Assembly (NCBI GenBank): GCA_033782935.1
Contig: JAWQEG010000510.1
Span: 88,501-152,500 of the forward strand
Length of the DNA stretch: 64,000 bases
Reading direction: 5' to 3'
From: Petrolisthes cinctipes
Lineage: Eukaryota > Arthropoda > Malacostraca > Decapoda > Porcellanidae
The position numbers were made by a program, and so were the translations under genes. The notes beneath the pieces were generated by a model that did no database searches, had not been told where the DNA came from, and was given only the letters and a program-made list of their open reading frames with translations. Positions 42,001 to 51,515 of this stretch are shown one piece after another. Each line of letters opens with the position of its first letter. Position 1 is the stretch's first letter.

Positions 42001-45000
42001 ATTTGAGAGAGCAGAAACTGAAGTGATTGACTTTGCTACACCTTACAGAGTGGCTGTACCAACTGGGACGAAGTGTGAGATAACTCTGAGGGGTGAGAGG
42101 ATGGAGGAAGTGAAGGAGTTTAAGTACCTGGGTACAGTTATGTGTAAACATGGAAGAATGGAAGGAGAAATTAGGGAGAGAGCAGTGAAGGGTAGACAGG
42201 TCATAGGATCACTGGGGAGGATTATGAAGGGTAGAAGTGTGAGTATGGAAGTGAAAATGGGACTACGAAACAGTATAATCCTGCCAACACTGACATATGC
42301 GTCGGAGACATGGACATGGAGTAGGGCCCATCAGTCTAGAATAGGTGCTGTGGAAATGAGTTACTTGAGAGGAGCATGTGGACTTACAAGGTGGGATGGA
42401 GAAAGTAATGAGAGTGTATATGAGAGATGTGGTATGAGTGAGAAAGCAATTGGTATTGAATGTGGAGTGGTTGAGAGAGTGAAACGTAATACATTGAGAT
42501 GGTTTGGACATGTAGAGAGAATGCAAGGTGAGGAATTTGTAAAGAAGGTGTATGGAAGTGAAGTTGTGGGACCTGGTGTGAGAGGCAGACCACCGGTCAG
42601 ATGGCAGAACACAGTGGAAGAGTATGTAAAGGAGAGAAACATGAGGGGCAGAGTAGGGTTGGACCAAGTAAGGAGGGAGTGTTGGAACAGGGAGAACTGG
42701 AGGCACTTCTGCCGTGGCCACCCCCTTGGGGGGAGTTCCCGGAGGGAACGAGGCGTCGGAGCTATAGATAGATAGATAGACACCGTGCCAATTAGCTGCC
42801 CTCGCCCGAGACACCTTCCAGGCTTGGGAAGAGTTAACCTATTTATTAGAAAGTTTATCATCTAAGGAATTTACTTAAGCGTGTACTGACCTTAAAGTAA
42901 TGTAGATCAATAGGTACAGCTGTAATGGTGTGTACAATGCGTGTACGTGTAGCCAGAGGTCTTCTATGTAATACTCTTAATGGAGTCTTCTGTTCAACAC
43001 TCACTTCACTCAGTTCATTTAATTTATCTAAGGCAGCTGTGTTGTAACCTGAAACATAGAGAAGATATAGTATTAATAAATAGTATTAATAGTATAGTTA
43101 AACACAGAACACAGTCGGCCCAGTGGGGCTGACTTTATTCTCTGTGAATATTAGTTATCCCCCACAGGGCTAGAATAAAGATTGTTGTAGGATCTGGTCA
43201 CTTTCTAGTGGATTTGACGAGATCTGTCCACATGAATTAAAAAATACACGTGAGGTGTACTGCAAACGGAGGCCTTTTTTTTTTTTTTTTTATATATATA
43301 TAATATAATATATATATAATATATATATAATATAAACACAGAACACAGTATAAACACAAAACACATTATATTCTCACCTTGGGTAGATAAACACAGAGCA
43401 CAGTAAGTTTTGGTTTTCTCTTCCTCTCCTTCTTTTAGATACTTGACATCTTTCCTGGAATATAATAATAATAATAATAATAATGATGATGATGATAATA
43501 ATGATGATAATAGTGATGATAATAATAATAATGACAATAGTAATAATAATAATTATAATGATAATAGTAATAATAATAATGATAATGATAATTATAATAA
43601 TTTAGAGTGACTAAGATGTAATAATAATAATAATAATATGGAAAGTGACAGTATATAATAATATAATAATAATAAAAATAATAATAATGATGATGATAAT
43701 GATGATGATAATTTAGAGACTGACTAAGAAGTAACAATAATAATAATGATAATATAAAAAATAACAATATGAAATAATAACAATAATAAAAATAATGTAT
43801 ATATATACGTACTTATCAACAATCATATATATGTATATGTATGTGTATATATATATATATGTGTGTGTGTATATATATGTATGTATATGTATATATATAA
43901 TCTTTAGTGTGTATATGTATGTGTATTATATATATACGTAATTTAACAAGAGGTGTGTATGTATATATGTATGCTTATGTATATATGTACTTCTCAACAA
44001 TATATATGTGTATGTGTATATATATGTAAGTATGTGTATATATATGTATGCGTGTATGTGTATATATATATGTGTGTATATATATGTATGTGTGTATATA
44101 TATGTATGTGTGTATGTATATGTGTGTATATATATGTGTGTATGTATATGTGTGTATATATATGTGTGTATGTATATGTGTGTATATATATGTGTGTATG
44201 TATGTATATGTATGTATGTATATATATACGTACTTATCCACAATCTGTAGGTGTCGTAATTTAACAAGGTGCGTTGACTCATTCACCGCACTCTGTAACA
44301 CCGCCACCTGTGTCTGTGTCAGCAGGGTGTGTCGGGGGTTGATGAACTCTATCACGAAGGGACGACCCACACCCAGGCAACGAACGTCAACATCCTCACG
44401 CCCAGACGACGAAAATTTCAGGTCTGGGGTAAAGACGAAAACGGTAAATATTGTAAAAAAAAAAATAGAAAACTAAGATCTGGGGTAAAGACGAAAAAGA
44501 TAAATACTGTTAAATAATTAGAAAACTTCATATCTGGGGTAAAGATGAAATGTTCTGGTCTGGGGTAAAGACGAAATGTGTAAATAAATAAAAACAAATT
44601 ACCCAACTAACTAACCCTCTAACCAACCCTCTAACTAACTAACTAAGTCTGTAACACACACACTAACACACTAACTAACCTTGAGCCTGTACAATATTAC
44701 TTAGGATAGAATTAACTAACTAACTAACCCTCTAACTAAAACACACACTCACCCTCTAACTAATACACACACTAACTCACTAACTAACTAACCTTGTGCC
44801 TTGACGATGTTATTTAGGATAGAATTAAACTAACCTTGTGCCTTAATGGTATTGTTGAGTATAGCAGAGAGTAGTTCCTGTACACTGGTGGACTGTTTAC
44901 GTTCTGACTAACTAACAAACCAACCAATCAAGCCTCTAATTAAGCCTCTAACTAACTAACCAGCCCTCTAACTAACCCTCTAACCAACTATCTAACTAAC

Positions 45001-45614
45001 TAACTTAATAATAAACAAATTACCCAACTAACTAACAAGCCCTCTATCTGACCAACCAACCAACCCTCCCTCTAACTAACTAACCAACACACTAACCAAG
45101 CCTCTAACACACACTCTAACACACTATCTAACCCTTTAACTATCTATCTAACTAACCTTGTGCCTTGACAGTGTTGTTAAGTATAGCAGAGAGTAATTCC
45201 TGTACACTGGTGGACTGTTTACGTTCTAACTAACCAACTAACCAAGCATCTAACTAACTAACTAATAAACAAATTAATCAACTAACTAGCCCTCTATCTA
45301 ACACACACACTAACCTTGAGCCTTAATGGTATTGTTAAGTATAGCAGAGAGTAGTTCCTGTACACTGGTGGACTGTTTACGTTCTAACTAACTAACAAAC
45401 AATTTAATCAACTAACTAACAAACAATTTAATGAACTAACTAGCCCTCTAACTAACCAAGCATCTATCTATCTATCTATCTAACTAACCTTGTGCCTTAA
45501 TGGTATTGTTAAGTATAGCAGAGAGTAGTTCCTGTACACTAGTGGACTGTTTACGTTCTCCCTCCACAAACCAGGGCGTCTGTGGCAACTCACGGCTGTA
45601 TTTGTTATAACGAC
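38970..45614 (-). CDS. PUS10: PUS10, tRNA pseudouridine synthase, five 3'-region exons
   Basis: Exons 45489-45614, 44234-44423, 43378-43454, 42891-43048 and 38970-39095 on the minus strand join in phase into 225 codons with GT-AG introns throughout. The product shows [26 protein letters not shown] (family motif with the catalytic aspartate), [40 protein letters not shown] and [21 protein letters not shown], a clear match in order to the catalytic domain of eukaryotic PUS10, which makes pseudouridine at positions 54/55 of tRNA and has a role in microRNA processing. The N-terminal THUMP-containing part and the final short exon (after [10 protein letters not shown]) were not found in the window, so the gene is partial as seen. 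Its introns hold an RTE LINE, microsatellites and duplicated half-exons. This is the only confident single-copy host gene here. Confidence 0.9.
39139..39215 (+). ncRNA. U4-snRNA-like sequence at the LINE 5' end
   Basis: GCGCAGTGGCAATATCGTA, then CCAATGGGGTT, closely matches the first about 35 nt after the cap region of metazoan U4 snRNA (GCGCAGUGGCAGUAUCGUA, then GCCAAUGAGGUU, from memory). The following GAGGTGCGGCCATTG could close the 5' stem-loop (CCAATG with CATTG). Similarity fades after about position 39185, so this is a partial U4-like segment, not a whole U4 gene. Confidence 0.6.
39628..40812 (+). CDS. LINE endonuclease part of ORF
   Basis: About 390 residues. Endonuclease motifs in order: [64 protein letters not shown], and [14 protein letters not shown], the classic N-E-Y-D-x-N-T/S-D-H series of APE-like nucleases. 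It nicks target DNA for priming. No ATG lies before the first motif; the frame is open from 39535, so the true start is unclear (non-ATG or lost). It ends at 40812 by a frameshift relative to the RT. Confidence 0.85.
   Translation: MGGRKGDEYLRVVGINVNGMVNEVKRREIVECCRRSRIDVCGITETHVKGWGVEESGDGGKSVLWEGIEGGVVWTGMDEKSKGRGKEGCALLVSGRVWKGIDGYGRKGTRIVWLTGKIGIVKYAWVCAYAPVNVQTKVGKAKMKEFWDEMNECLRKFESGRRIVLIGDMNGKVGNERRGNVVGKWGVNGINENGECLVDVCAEAGLFLANTCFEHRLIHRYTWKRRDERGEQMSLIDYIAVDERLRKDVMDARVVRGMFQCSDHYAVLARIRVRVKWEYGRKDRGGNKREVASGRLNDSEYREVYKRRVGEVLEDARLSMREGVGVNEVYEVFKAIVMRTAAEVVGYKTQKRCKKGSAWWSDEVKDAVEKKRKAYRRTLQRNVSEEVKERIQCM
40820..42775 (+). CDS. LINE reverse transcriptase (RTE-like)
   Basis: About 650 residues in the +1 frame relative to the endonuclease; the first ATG is at 40829 and the frame is open slightly upstream. 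RT motifs: [57 protein letters not shown] (A), [19 protein letters not shown] (B), [12 protein letters not shown] (C, catalytic FADD), [12 protein letters not shown] (D/E), and the C-terminal [16 protein letters not shown] and [10 protein letters not shown] region. No internal stop, so the element has just one frame break. Confidence 0.9.
   Translation: MKRMVSESKRRVDEEFGMKLSEKFKENKKLFWKEVKRERGEGKSGSVRIKREDGVTVSGREEVKEVWKRHFDGLMNGGTRGEAVVTCMGMEAGGRRQDVQGELGREEVRKAIGKLKMGKAPGVDGITAEMLKCGGEVVVEWMLLICTLAWRQGEVPEDWKRAIIVPLYRGKGSKDECGSYRGISLLSVPGKVYGKVLTERLIEVTGNKVSEEQGGFRKGRGCVDQIFALKSIVEKYIGKGRKLYAAFMDLEKAYDRVDRKAMSEVLRIYGVGGSLLKGIETFYAGVKACVRVEGDLSESFNIGVGLRQGCVMSPWLFNIYMDGCMREMKAKVNGLGVKLRLNEANWSLATSLFADDTVLMAESERELQRVVDEFQSVCKRRKLKVNVGKSKVMVFERAETEVIDFATPYRVAVPTGTKCEITLRGERMEEVKEFKYLGTVMCKHGRMEGEIRERAVKGRQVIGSLGRIMKGRSVSMEVKMGLRNSIILPTLTYASETWTWSRAHQSRIGAVEMSYLRGACGLTRWDGESNESVYERCGMSEKAIGIECGVVERVKRNTLRWFGHVERMQGEEFVKKVYGSEVVGPGVRGRPPVRWQNTVEEYVKERNMRGRVGLDQVRRECWNRENWRHFCRGHPLGGSSRRERGVGAIDR
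42765..42779 (+). repeat. (GATA)n tail of the RTE LINE
   Basis: TATAGATAGATAGATAGA closes the LINE after a hairpin-prone CACCCCCTTGGGGGGAG region. A similar 3' end occurs at 49860-49918. Confidence 0.8.
42891..43048 (-). CDS. PUS10: PUS10 exon (fourth seen), 158 nt
   Basis: Acceptor ATGTTTCAG and donor AAG|GTCAGT. Completes a split glycine codon, then encodes [33 protein letters not shown] and [17 protein letters not shown] is highly conserved in PUS10. The downstream intron of 3.8 kb contains the RTE LINE in the opposite orientation. Confidence 0.9.
43378..43454 (-). CDS. PUS10: PUS10 exon (third seen), 77 nt
   Basis: Acceptor ATATTCCAG and donor CAAG|GTGAGA. Encodes [20 protein letters not shown] and CLSTQ with split codons at both ends matching the neighbours. 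Confidence 0.88.
43455..44230. repeat. (AAT)n and (TATG)n microsatellites in a PUS10 intron
   Basis: Long AAT/GAT runs to about 43800, then TATG/TGTA runs to 44230. No gene content. Confidence 0.93.
44234..44423 (-). CDS. PUS10: PUS10 exon (second seen), catalytic, 190 nt
   Basis: Acceptor TCTTTACCCCAG and donor GATAA|GTACGT. Encodes [17 protein letters not shown] and [13 protein letters not shown]. The GRED-V-D-V-R segment holds the aspartate that PUS10 uses for catalysis. Its acceptor tract (plus strand CTGGGGTAAAGACGAAA) is repeated four times to 44580. Confidence 0.9.
44424..44600. repeat. Fourfold repeat of the PUS10 exon acceptor region
   Basis: CTGGGGTAAAGACGAAA or close variants at 44424, 44479, 44535 and 44560, derived from the acceptor side of exon 44234-44423. 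Confidence 0.75.
44682..45385 (-). repeat. Amplified 3' half-exons of PUS10 with splice donors
   Basis: 71-bp copies of the donor half of exon 45489-45614 lie at 44835-44905, 45157-45227 and 45315-45385, each with the GTTAG donor and each starting at the same point in the exon (CGTTCT on plus). Two eroded copies are at 44682-44713 and 44793-44826. They are separated by CTAACTAAC repeats. They code the same [16 protein letters not shown] segment but lack an acceptor. Confidence 0.9.
45489..45614 (-). CDS. PUS10: PUS10 exon (first seen), 126 nt
   Basis: Acceptor CCTCCATAG and donor CAAG|GTTAGT. Encodes [20 protein letters not shown] and [19 protein letters not shown]. Partial copies of both halves of this exon, each with its splice site, surround it (44682-45385 and 45793-46228), but only this copy is complete. 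Confidence 0.88.
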
Positions 45615-45619
45615 CTATG

Positions 45620-46260
45620 GAGGGGGGGGGGGGGAGGTTATTAGTTGTTGTGGTTGTAGTTGTTGTAGTAGTAGTAGTAGTGGTGTTGATAATAATGATA
45701 GTTGTTGTAGTAGTAGTAGTAATGATAATAACAATACTACTACTACTACTACTACTAATAATAATAATAATAATAATAATAGTAGTAGTAGTAGTCTGTG
45801 GCAACTCACGGCTGTATTTGTTATAACGACCTATGGAGGGGGGGAGGGGGGGGAAGGTTGCTAGTTGTAGTTGTGGTTGTAGTAGTAGTGGTTGTAGTAG
45901 TAGTAATAGTGGTTGTAGTTGTTGTAGTAGTTATGGAGTTAATAATAATAATAGTAGTAGTAATAGGAGAAGTATTAGTTATAGTTGTAGTAGTGATAAT
46001 AATAATAATAATAATAATAATAATAGTAATAGTAGTAATAATAGTTGTAGTAGTGTTAGTAATTGTAGGAATAATGGTAATAATAGTAGTAGTAATAATA
46101 AATAATAATAATAGTTGTAGTACCGGTAGTGTTAGTAATTGTAGTAGTAATGGTGGTAAAAATAATAGTAATAATGATAGTAATAATAGTAGTCTGTAGC
46201 AAGTCACGGCTGTATTTGTTATAACGACCTATGGAGGGGGGAATATAGTGTTAATAATAA

Positions 46261-46298
<38 letters not shown>

Positions 46299-46345
46299 AT
46301 GATGATAATAATGATAGTTGTTATAGTAGTAGTAATGATAATAAC
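45620..46345. repeat. (TAG)n-type microsatellite with two 5' half-exon copies
   Basis: TAG/GTT/AAT-rich simple repeats. At 45793-45830 and 46192-46228 are copies of the acceptor half of the PUS10 exon (GGCTGTATTTGTTATAACGAC followed by CTATGG). Confidence 0.88.
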
Positions 46346-46348
46346 AAT

Positions 46349-46490
46349 ATGAATGTAAATGCTAATTTAATTTTATGGATAAAAGAGTTTCTCACGGGCA
46401 GACCACAGTATGTAAAGTTTCTTAATACAAAATCAGAAATAATAGTGATTGCCGATCTAACACTGAAAACTGTCAAATTTTTAAATAAAC
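46349..46490 (+). pseudogene. LINE RT fragment (CR1-like)
   Basis: Encodes NLILWIKEFLTGRPQYVKFL, which matches the region between motifs A and B of CR1-like reverse transcriptases; the following motif B is lost. Other pieces of what may be the same element are at 47424-47520, 47749-47885 and 48108-48345. Confidence 0.6.
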
Positions 46491-46496
46491 CAGCTA

Positions 46497-47420
46497 ACTA
46501 ACACACTAACCAACCCTCTAACTATCTAACACACACACTAACACACTAACCAACCAACCAACCAACCCTCTAACTAACCAACCAACCAACCCTCTAACTA
46601 TCTAACCAACCAACCAACCCTCTAACTAACCAACCAACCAACCCTCTAACTAACCAACCAACCAACCCTCTAACTAACCAACCAACCAACCCTCTAACTA
46701 ACCAACCAACCAACCCTCTAACTAACCAACCAACCAACCCTCTAACTAACCAACCAACCAACCCTCTAACTAACACACTAACCAACCCTCTAACTAACTA
46801 ACCAACCAACCCTCTAACTAACCAACCAACCAACCCTCTAACTAACAAACCAACCAACCCTCTAACTAACCAACCAACCAACCCTCTAACTAACCAACCA
46901 ACCAACCCTCTAACTAACACACACACTAACACACTAACCAACCAACCAACCCTCTAACTAACCAACCAACCAACCCTCTAACTAACCAACCAACCAACCC
47001 TCTAACTAACCAACCAACCAACCCTCTAACTAACCAACCAACCAACCCTCTAACTAACCAACCAACCAACCCTCTAACTAACCAACCAACCAACCCTCTA
47101 ACTAACACACTAACCAACCCTCTAACTAACTAACCAACCAACCCTCTAACTAACCAACCAACCAACCCTCTAACTAACAAACCAACCAACCCTCTAACTA
47201 ACCAACCAACCAACCCTCTAACTAACCAACCAACCAACCCTCTAACTAACACACACACTAACACACTAACCAACCAACCAACCCTCTAACTAACCAACCA
47301 ACCAACCCTCTATCTAACACACACACTAACCAACCAACCAACCCTCTAACTAACCAACCAACCAACCCTCTAACCAACCAACCCTCTAACTATCTAACAC
47401 ACACACTAACGCACTAACCA
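46497..47420. repeat. 24-bp CTAACTAACCAACCAACCAACC minisatellite with higher-order copies
   Basis: Units CCAACCAACCCTCTAACTAA repeat for over 900 bp. Blocks at about 46594-46900 and 46926-47230 are near-identical with a period of 332 bp, showing block duplication. Open frames of the GWLVRGLV type are artefacts of the period. Confidence 0.93.
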
Positions 47421-47519
47421 ACCAAATATCTAGGTACTATTATTGATGATGTTCTTCGTTTTAAACTCAAATGTGGAAAGTGTGTATAAGAAAGCAAACT
47501 CCAGAATCTACTTTGTTAG

Positions 47520-47745
47520 GAAGTAGTAGTAATAGTAGTAGTAGTTGTGGTAGTTGTAATAGTGGTGTTAATAATAATAGTAGTAATAGGAGTAGTAGTG
47601 TTAGTAATTGTAGGAATAATGGTAATAATAATAGTAGCTCTAGTAATAGTAGTAGTGTTAGTAGTTGTAATAATAACAACAATAATAATAGTAGTTGTAG
47701 TAATAGTTCTAGTAGTATTAATAGTGGTAGTAGAAGCTAAATGCA
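47520..47745. repeat. (TAG)n microsatellite inside the LINE
   Basis: TAGTAG/AATAAT repeats between two LINE fragments. Confidence 0.9.
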
Positions 47746-47884
47746 CTCAGAATTGATAAGAAAATTATTAATCTTTTTTATTCATCAGTGATCCAATCCG
47801 TTATTTCCTTCTCCATTACATGCTGGTTTGGAAGCTGCAATTTGGAGCTCAAGAATAAACTCAATAGAATAATCAGGAATTGTA

Positions 47885-48115
47885 TTAAGGGGGTGCGGGA
47901 ATAGGGGGACAGGCTTGGAGGGGGGTGCAGGAGTAGGGGACAGGCTTGTGGGTGTTTTGGGGGGTGCGGGAGTAGGGGGACAGGCTGGGGGAGGGGTTAG
48001 GGGTGTGTGGGAATAGGGGACAGGCTTTTTACCCACCCCAAGCCTGTCCCCCTATTCCCGCACCCCCCAAACCCCCCCCCCCAAGCCTGTCCCCTACACC
48101 TGCACCCCCTTAAGC
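47885..48115. repeat. Second inverted G-rich/C-rich minisatellite
   Basis: GGGTGCGGGAATAGGGGGACAG units meet CTGTCCCCCTATTCCCGCACC units around TTTTTACCCACCCC. Same family and same inverted form as 37195-37560. Confidence 0.88.
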
Positions 48116-48399
48116 TAGAAATCAGAGACCCAATGTCATTACTCGATATATACAAAAAGTGTACCTTACAGAGATGTAATGTTATTCAAAATGACACTAA
48201 ACACCCTCTGAATTACAACTATCAAATATTACCTTCTGGTAAGAGACTAAGGTCACTCCATTGTAGAACTACAAGATTTTCTAAAACTTTTGTACCATCA
48301 AGTATAAGGATAATTTATGAAATAATACAACAAAAATGAAAACAATACAATGTATATTGTCTGGAGCATGTGAAGTGTAGTAACATTGTTTTATATGTA

Positions 48400-48492
48400 T
48401 TGATGCCTGTGTGTGTGTGTGTGTATTCCTTCGTCTGTGTGCGTGTGTATGTCTATTTCTTCGTCTGTGTGTGTGTCTGTGTGTATTCCATC

Positions 48493-48528
<36 letters not shown>

Positions 48529-48870
48529 TCCTTCATCTGTGTCTGTGTGTCTGTTTGTGTGTGTGCATTCCTTCATCTGTGTGTGTGTGTATTTCTTCGT
48601 CTGTGTTTGTCTGTGTGTGTGTACTCCTTCGTCTGTGTGTGTGTGTGTGTGTATTCGTTCGTCTGTGTGTGTATGTATTCCTTCGTCTGTGTGTGTGTAT
48701 TCTAAAGTGTGTGTGTGTGTGTGTGTGTGTGTATTCCTTCGTCTGTGTGTGTGTATTCCTATGTGTGTGTGTGTCCTATGAATGTCTGTATGTGTGTATT
48801 TCTTCGCTTGTGTGTGTGTGTGTGTGTATTCCATCGTCTGTGTGTGTATGTGCGTTCCTTTGTCTGTGTT
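48400..48870. repeat. TG-rich minisatellite
   Basis: Units of TGTGTGTATTCCTTCGTCTG. Open frames through it (Cys/Val-rich or His/Thr-rich) are compositional. Confidence 0.93.
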
Positions 48871-48879
48871 CTTACGTAT

Positions 48880-49032
48880 TTGTTCTTACCTATTTGTATA
48901 TTTACAGGATTTAGTCAAGCTTGTAATGTCCCGTATTTTAAAACACAATTATCATATTTTTCTTTAAAATTATGTATGTTTTTGACACACACCACTTCTT
49001 CTGGTAATTGGTTTCATTCATCTATTACTCTA

Positions 49033-49102
<70 letters not shown>

Positions 49103-49150
49103 ACACACTCCACCTCTTCTGGTAATTTGTTCCATTGATCTATTATTCTA

Positions 49151-49184
<34 letters not shown>

Positions 49185-49185
49185 A
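48880..49185. repeat. LINE 3' stub and (TG)n repeats with duplicated LINE piece
   Basis: Two partial copies of the LINE C-terminal end (CTTCTGGTAATTTGTTCCATT) at 48995-49030 and 49110-49150, separated by long TG runs, before the main fragment. Confidence 0.75.
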
Positions 49186-49480
49186 CACACACCACCTCTT
49201 CTGGTAATTTGTTCCATTCGTCTATTACTCTATTTGGAAAACTATATTTCTGTACATTTTTATATCCTCTTCTTTTAATTAATTTCTTACTCTGTCCTCT
49301 CATTGTAGGTATTCCTTGTTGACACAAGTTTTCTATATCTATCTTTTCTTTTTCTGTGACACATTTGTAAACCATAATCATATCACCTCTCTTTCGTCTT
49401 TCTTCCCGTTTAGGTAATTTTGGATTGGATTCTTCCTGTAGTATTTTTATCACCATTCCTAACTTACTTAAAAAGATATT
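49186..49480 (-). pseudogene. CR1-like LINE ORF2 C-terminus
   Basis: Minus strand encodes LPKREERRKRGDMIMVYKCV, TMRGQSKKLIKRRG and KYSFPNRVIDEWNKLPEEVV, the conserved tail of many CR1/Jockey-like LINE RT proteins. The RT core is missing. The 3' side runs into a TG microsatellite. Confidence 0.75.
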
Positions 49481-49499
49481 GTGTGAGGTATAGTCACTC

Positions 49500-49695
49500 A
49501 CCATAATCCCTAGCCCACCTGAGTCAAAGCCCGAGATCTTTGAGAGGGCAGTTTCTGGATGACAGCCCACCCAAAGCCTCCTCCATTGGTTTGAAATGTG
49601 TGTGTCCTCGTGATGGTTTGGGTGGGCTGTCGTCCAGAAACCCCCTGCTTCAGATCTCAGGCTTCAACTTAAGTGGGTTAGGGTTCGTGGTGCAC
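49500..49695. repeat. Inverted repeat of about 80-bp arms
   Basis: TTTCTGGATGACAGCCCACC at 49553 is mirrored by GGTGGGCTGTCGTCCAGAAA at 49620, and the outer GCCCGAGATCT by AGATCTCAGGC. Arms match along about 80 bp with several differences. MITE-like; no TSD found. Confidence 0.7.
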
Positions 49696-49949
49696 AACTA
49701 TAAATAGAAATTTTTCCTCAAATGCTTACCATTTATGACAGGTGACTGGATACCACTCTCTCTCACACAAAGTTGAGAGGTATGTGAGGGAGAGTGGTAT
49801 GTGGTGGGAGGAGGGACGCCAGTTAACGGGGAACAGGGGTTAATGGAAGTGATTCATTTGTGGCCAACCCTTCGGGGATTAAGGCGTTTGGCAATATATA
49901 GATAGATAGATAGATAGGACCACCATCACCTGTCAGGAAAAGTTTGTAC
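49696..49949. repeat. Short hairpin and LINE (GATA)n 3' end
   Basis: A hairpin at 49752-49800 (TACCACTCTCTCTCACA with its complement). 49840-49918 carries AACCCTTCGGGGATTAAGGCG followed by TAGATAGATAGATAGATAG, an RTE-like LINE tail similar to 42715-42779. Confidence 0.6.
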
Positions 49950-50225
49950 AGAAACTGAGATTGTTGTGTTTGGAAGGGAAAATGGAGTAAACAGGTTGGA
50001 GGCATTAAATGAGGAGCAGATAATGAGAGAGATGAAGACAGGGAAAGAAGGAGGTGGAGGAGGCAATGAGAGAGATGAAGACAGGGATAACTTCAGGTTT
50101 GGATGGATGCGATGTAGAATGTCTGAAATATGGTGGAACAAGTATGATGGAGTGGTTGGTAAGGTTGTTGATGATGCTATGGTACCAGTACGATGCTCTG
50201 TTGTTTGTCTATGGAGATGGAGTCA
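49950..50225 (+). pseudogene. LINE RT fragment
   Basis: With a short tandem duplication (AATGAGAGAGATGAAGACAGG twice) and frameshifts, it encodes REMKTG, then GITSGLDGCDVECLKYGG and MMEWLVRLLMMLWYQ. This corresponds to the conserved pre-palm region K-x-G-K-A-x-G-x-D-G of LINE RTs, so it is a small RT remnant. Confidence 0.65.
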
Positions 50226-50310
50226 TCATACCGGTACCACATCATCATCGTCAACAATATGAATGTTCTCGAATACGGCCCGGTAATTCAACGGTACACA
50301 GGCAGTAGTA

Positions 50311-50521
50311 CAGTCGGCCTCAGCAATTCGTATACACCACTGTGACATCAAGGGTTCGTAACAACTACAAAATTTAGTGCATTAATTTTCTAACGCAAAA
50401 CAATTCTAGTAAAGTTATTTGAGTAATACTTGAATCAGTCAGCAGAACAATGCCGACATTATGTGCAGAATAAAGACCCCTTTTAATCAATACACTGTGT
50501 ACGAATTCCTGAGGCCGACTG
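50311..50521. mobile_element. 211-bp TA-flanked MITE
   Basis: Inverted ends CAGTCGGCCTCAGCAATTCG and CGAATTCCTGAGGCCGACTG, with TA at 50309-50310 and 50522-50523. No ORF. Tc1/mariner-type ends. Confidence 0.88.
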
Positions 50522-50523
50522 TA

Positions 50524-50735
50524 CAGCCACAATCAAATAACCACCGACACTTTCCTTCCATCGTGCAAAAGATCAGTATCATATCAAAACATTATCATAC
50601 AACACGTTATGTCTTCTCATCCCCCTCAATTATTATTATTATGAGGTGCTGCAAATTCATACATGTGTTGTTCTTTATTACCAAGATATTTACTACGATG
50701 GAGGGAAAGTGTCGGTGGTTATTTGATTGTGGCGG
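50524..50735. mobile_element. 212-bp TA-flanked MITE, abutting the previous one
   Basis: Inverted ends CAGCCACAATCAAATAACC and GGTTATTTGATTGTGGCGG, with the first 40 bp of each arm matching; shares the TA at 50522-50523 and has TA at 50736-50737. Confidence 0.85.
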
Positions 50736-50737
50736 TA

Positions 50738-51185
50738 CATCTAGTAAGAAAATACAACAATTGGGAGAACAGAAACAATGGATGGAGTACATTTATTAAG
50801 TGAAGAAGCATGTATTAATAATTGAGTTTAAGGACCCTGTGATCGTGTATGAAAATTGGAGGCTTCTGATTCCTCCTGACCATCCCACGAAACAAACTCC
50901 TTCTTTATAGGTGGTGTTTCGTGACAATATTTGAAGGACTCATTTAACCCCAATTTTCTTATTACAATACAGGGTCGCTTAAATAAATGTATCACACAAA
51001 CAACAACAACAACATTAATTTATTCACTATACCACATGCATCACCAAGTATCATAACAATAACAATTGATCTTTACACTAAATCATTACCACAAAGTATT
51101 TTCACTTCAGTTTAATTAATTACTATATTGAATGAATGTTTATCTAAAAGTCTAAAAGAAGACTTACAGGAAATATAGGAGAGAT
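50738..51185. other. No recognised gene
   Basis: AT-rich. A short stretch near 50820-50910 reads IEFKDPVIVYENWRLLIPPD in one frame but has no clear exon borders and no family I can name. Confidence 0.5.
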
Positions 51186-51300
51186 TGATTGATTGATTGT
51201 TATTAGGAGCCGCAACAGCGAGGTCATATAGCGCCAGAAAAAGGCGATAGAGAGGTGAGACATCAAGCCAGAAGGAAATAGAAATAAAAGAGAATATAGG
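51186..51300 (-). repeat. LINE/SINE-type 3' end with hairpin
   Basis: GATTGATTGATTG followed by GAGCCGCAACAGCGAGGTCA and TATAGCGCCAG is the same 3' end as that at 60870-60990. On the minus strand it would end in (CAAT)n. Confidence 0.7.
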
Positions 51301-51412
51301 AAAGAGAGATTGGAAAGGAGAGAATTAGAGAAAGATTAGAACATTAAAAGGGAAAGAAAAACTAATGAATATAAACACTTAGACAAAAGAGATTTTCTCC
51401 TTGTATTCTAAA

Positions 51413-51515
<103 letters not shown>

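Larger units (their letters stand above)
39136..42780 (+). mobile_element. RTE-type LINE in the PUS10 intron, with U4-like 5' end
   Basis: 3.65 kb, in antisense orientation to PUS10. It has a 5' non-coding region of about 490 bp, an apurinic-type endonuclease and an RT joined by a single frameshift at about 40805-40815, and a (GATA)n tail at 42765-42779 without poly(A). The short tail, single EN-RT ORF and RT C-terminus ([23 protein letters not shown]) suit the RTE clade or relatives. Confidence 0.85.
47424..48345 (+). pseudogene. CR1-like LINE, broken C-terminal pieces
   Basis: KYLGTIIDDVLRFKLK at 47424 and, in another frame, YKKANSRIYFVRK; then, after a (TAG)n block, KIINLFYSSVIQSVISFSI and NLELKNKLNRIIRNCIKG at 47749-47885; then, after a G/C-rich inverted minisatellite, SLLDIYKKCTLQRC, HPLNYNYQILPSGKRLR and HCRTTRFSKTFVPSSIR at 48108-48345 with a stop. 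These fit the RT thumb and C-terminus of CR1/Rex-type LINEs, split by minisatellites. Confidence 0.72.

Noticed and set aside
46594..47117. Open frames made of GWLVRGLV repeats
   Set aside because: A 24-bp minisatellite keeps one frame open by arithmetic; no start context and no non-repeat sequence.
48370..49125. Cys/Val/Ser-rich open frames
   Set aside because: Products of a (TG)n minisatellite; no signal peptide-like or domain pattern beyond the repeat.
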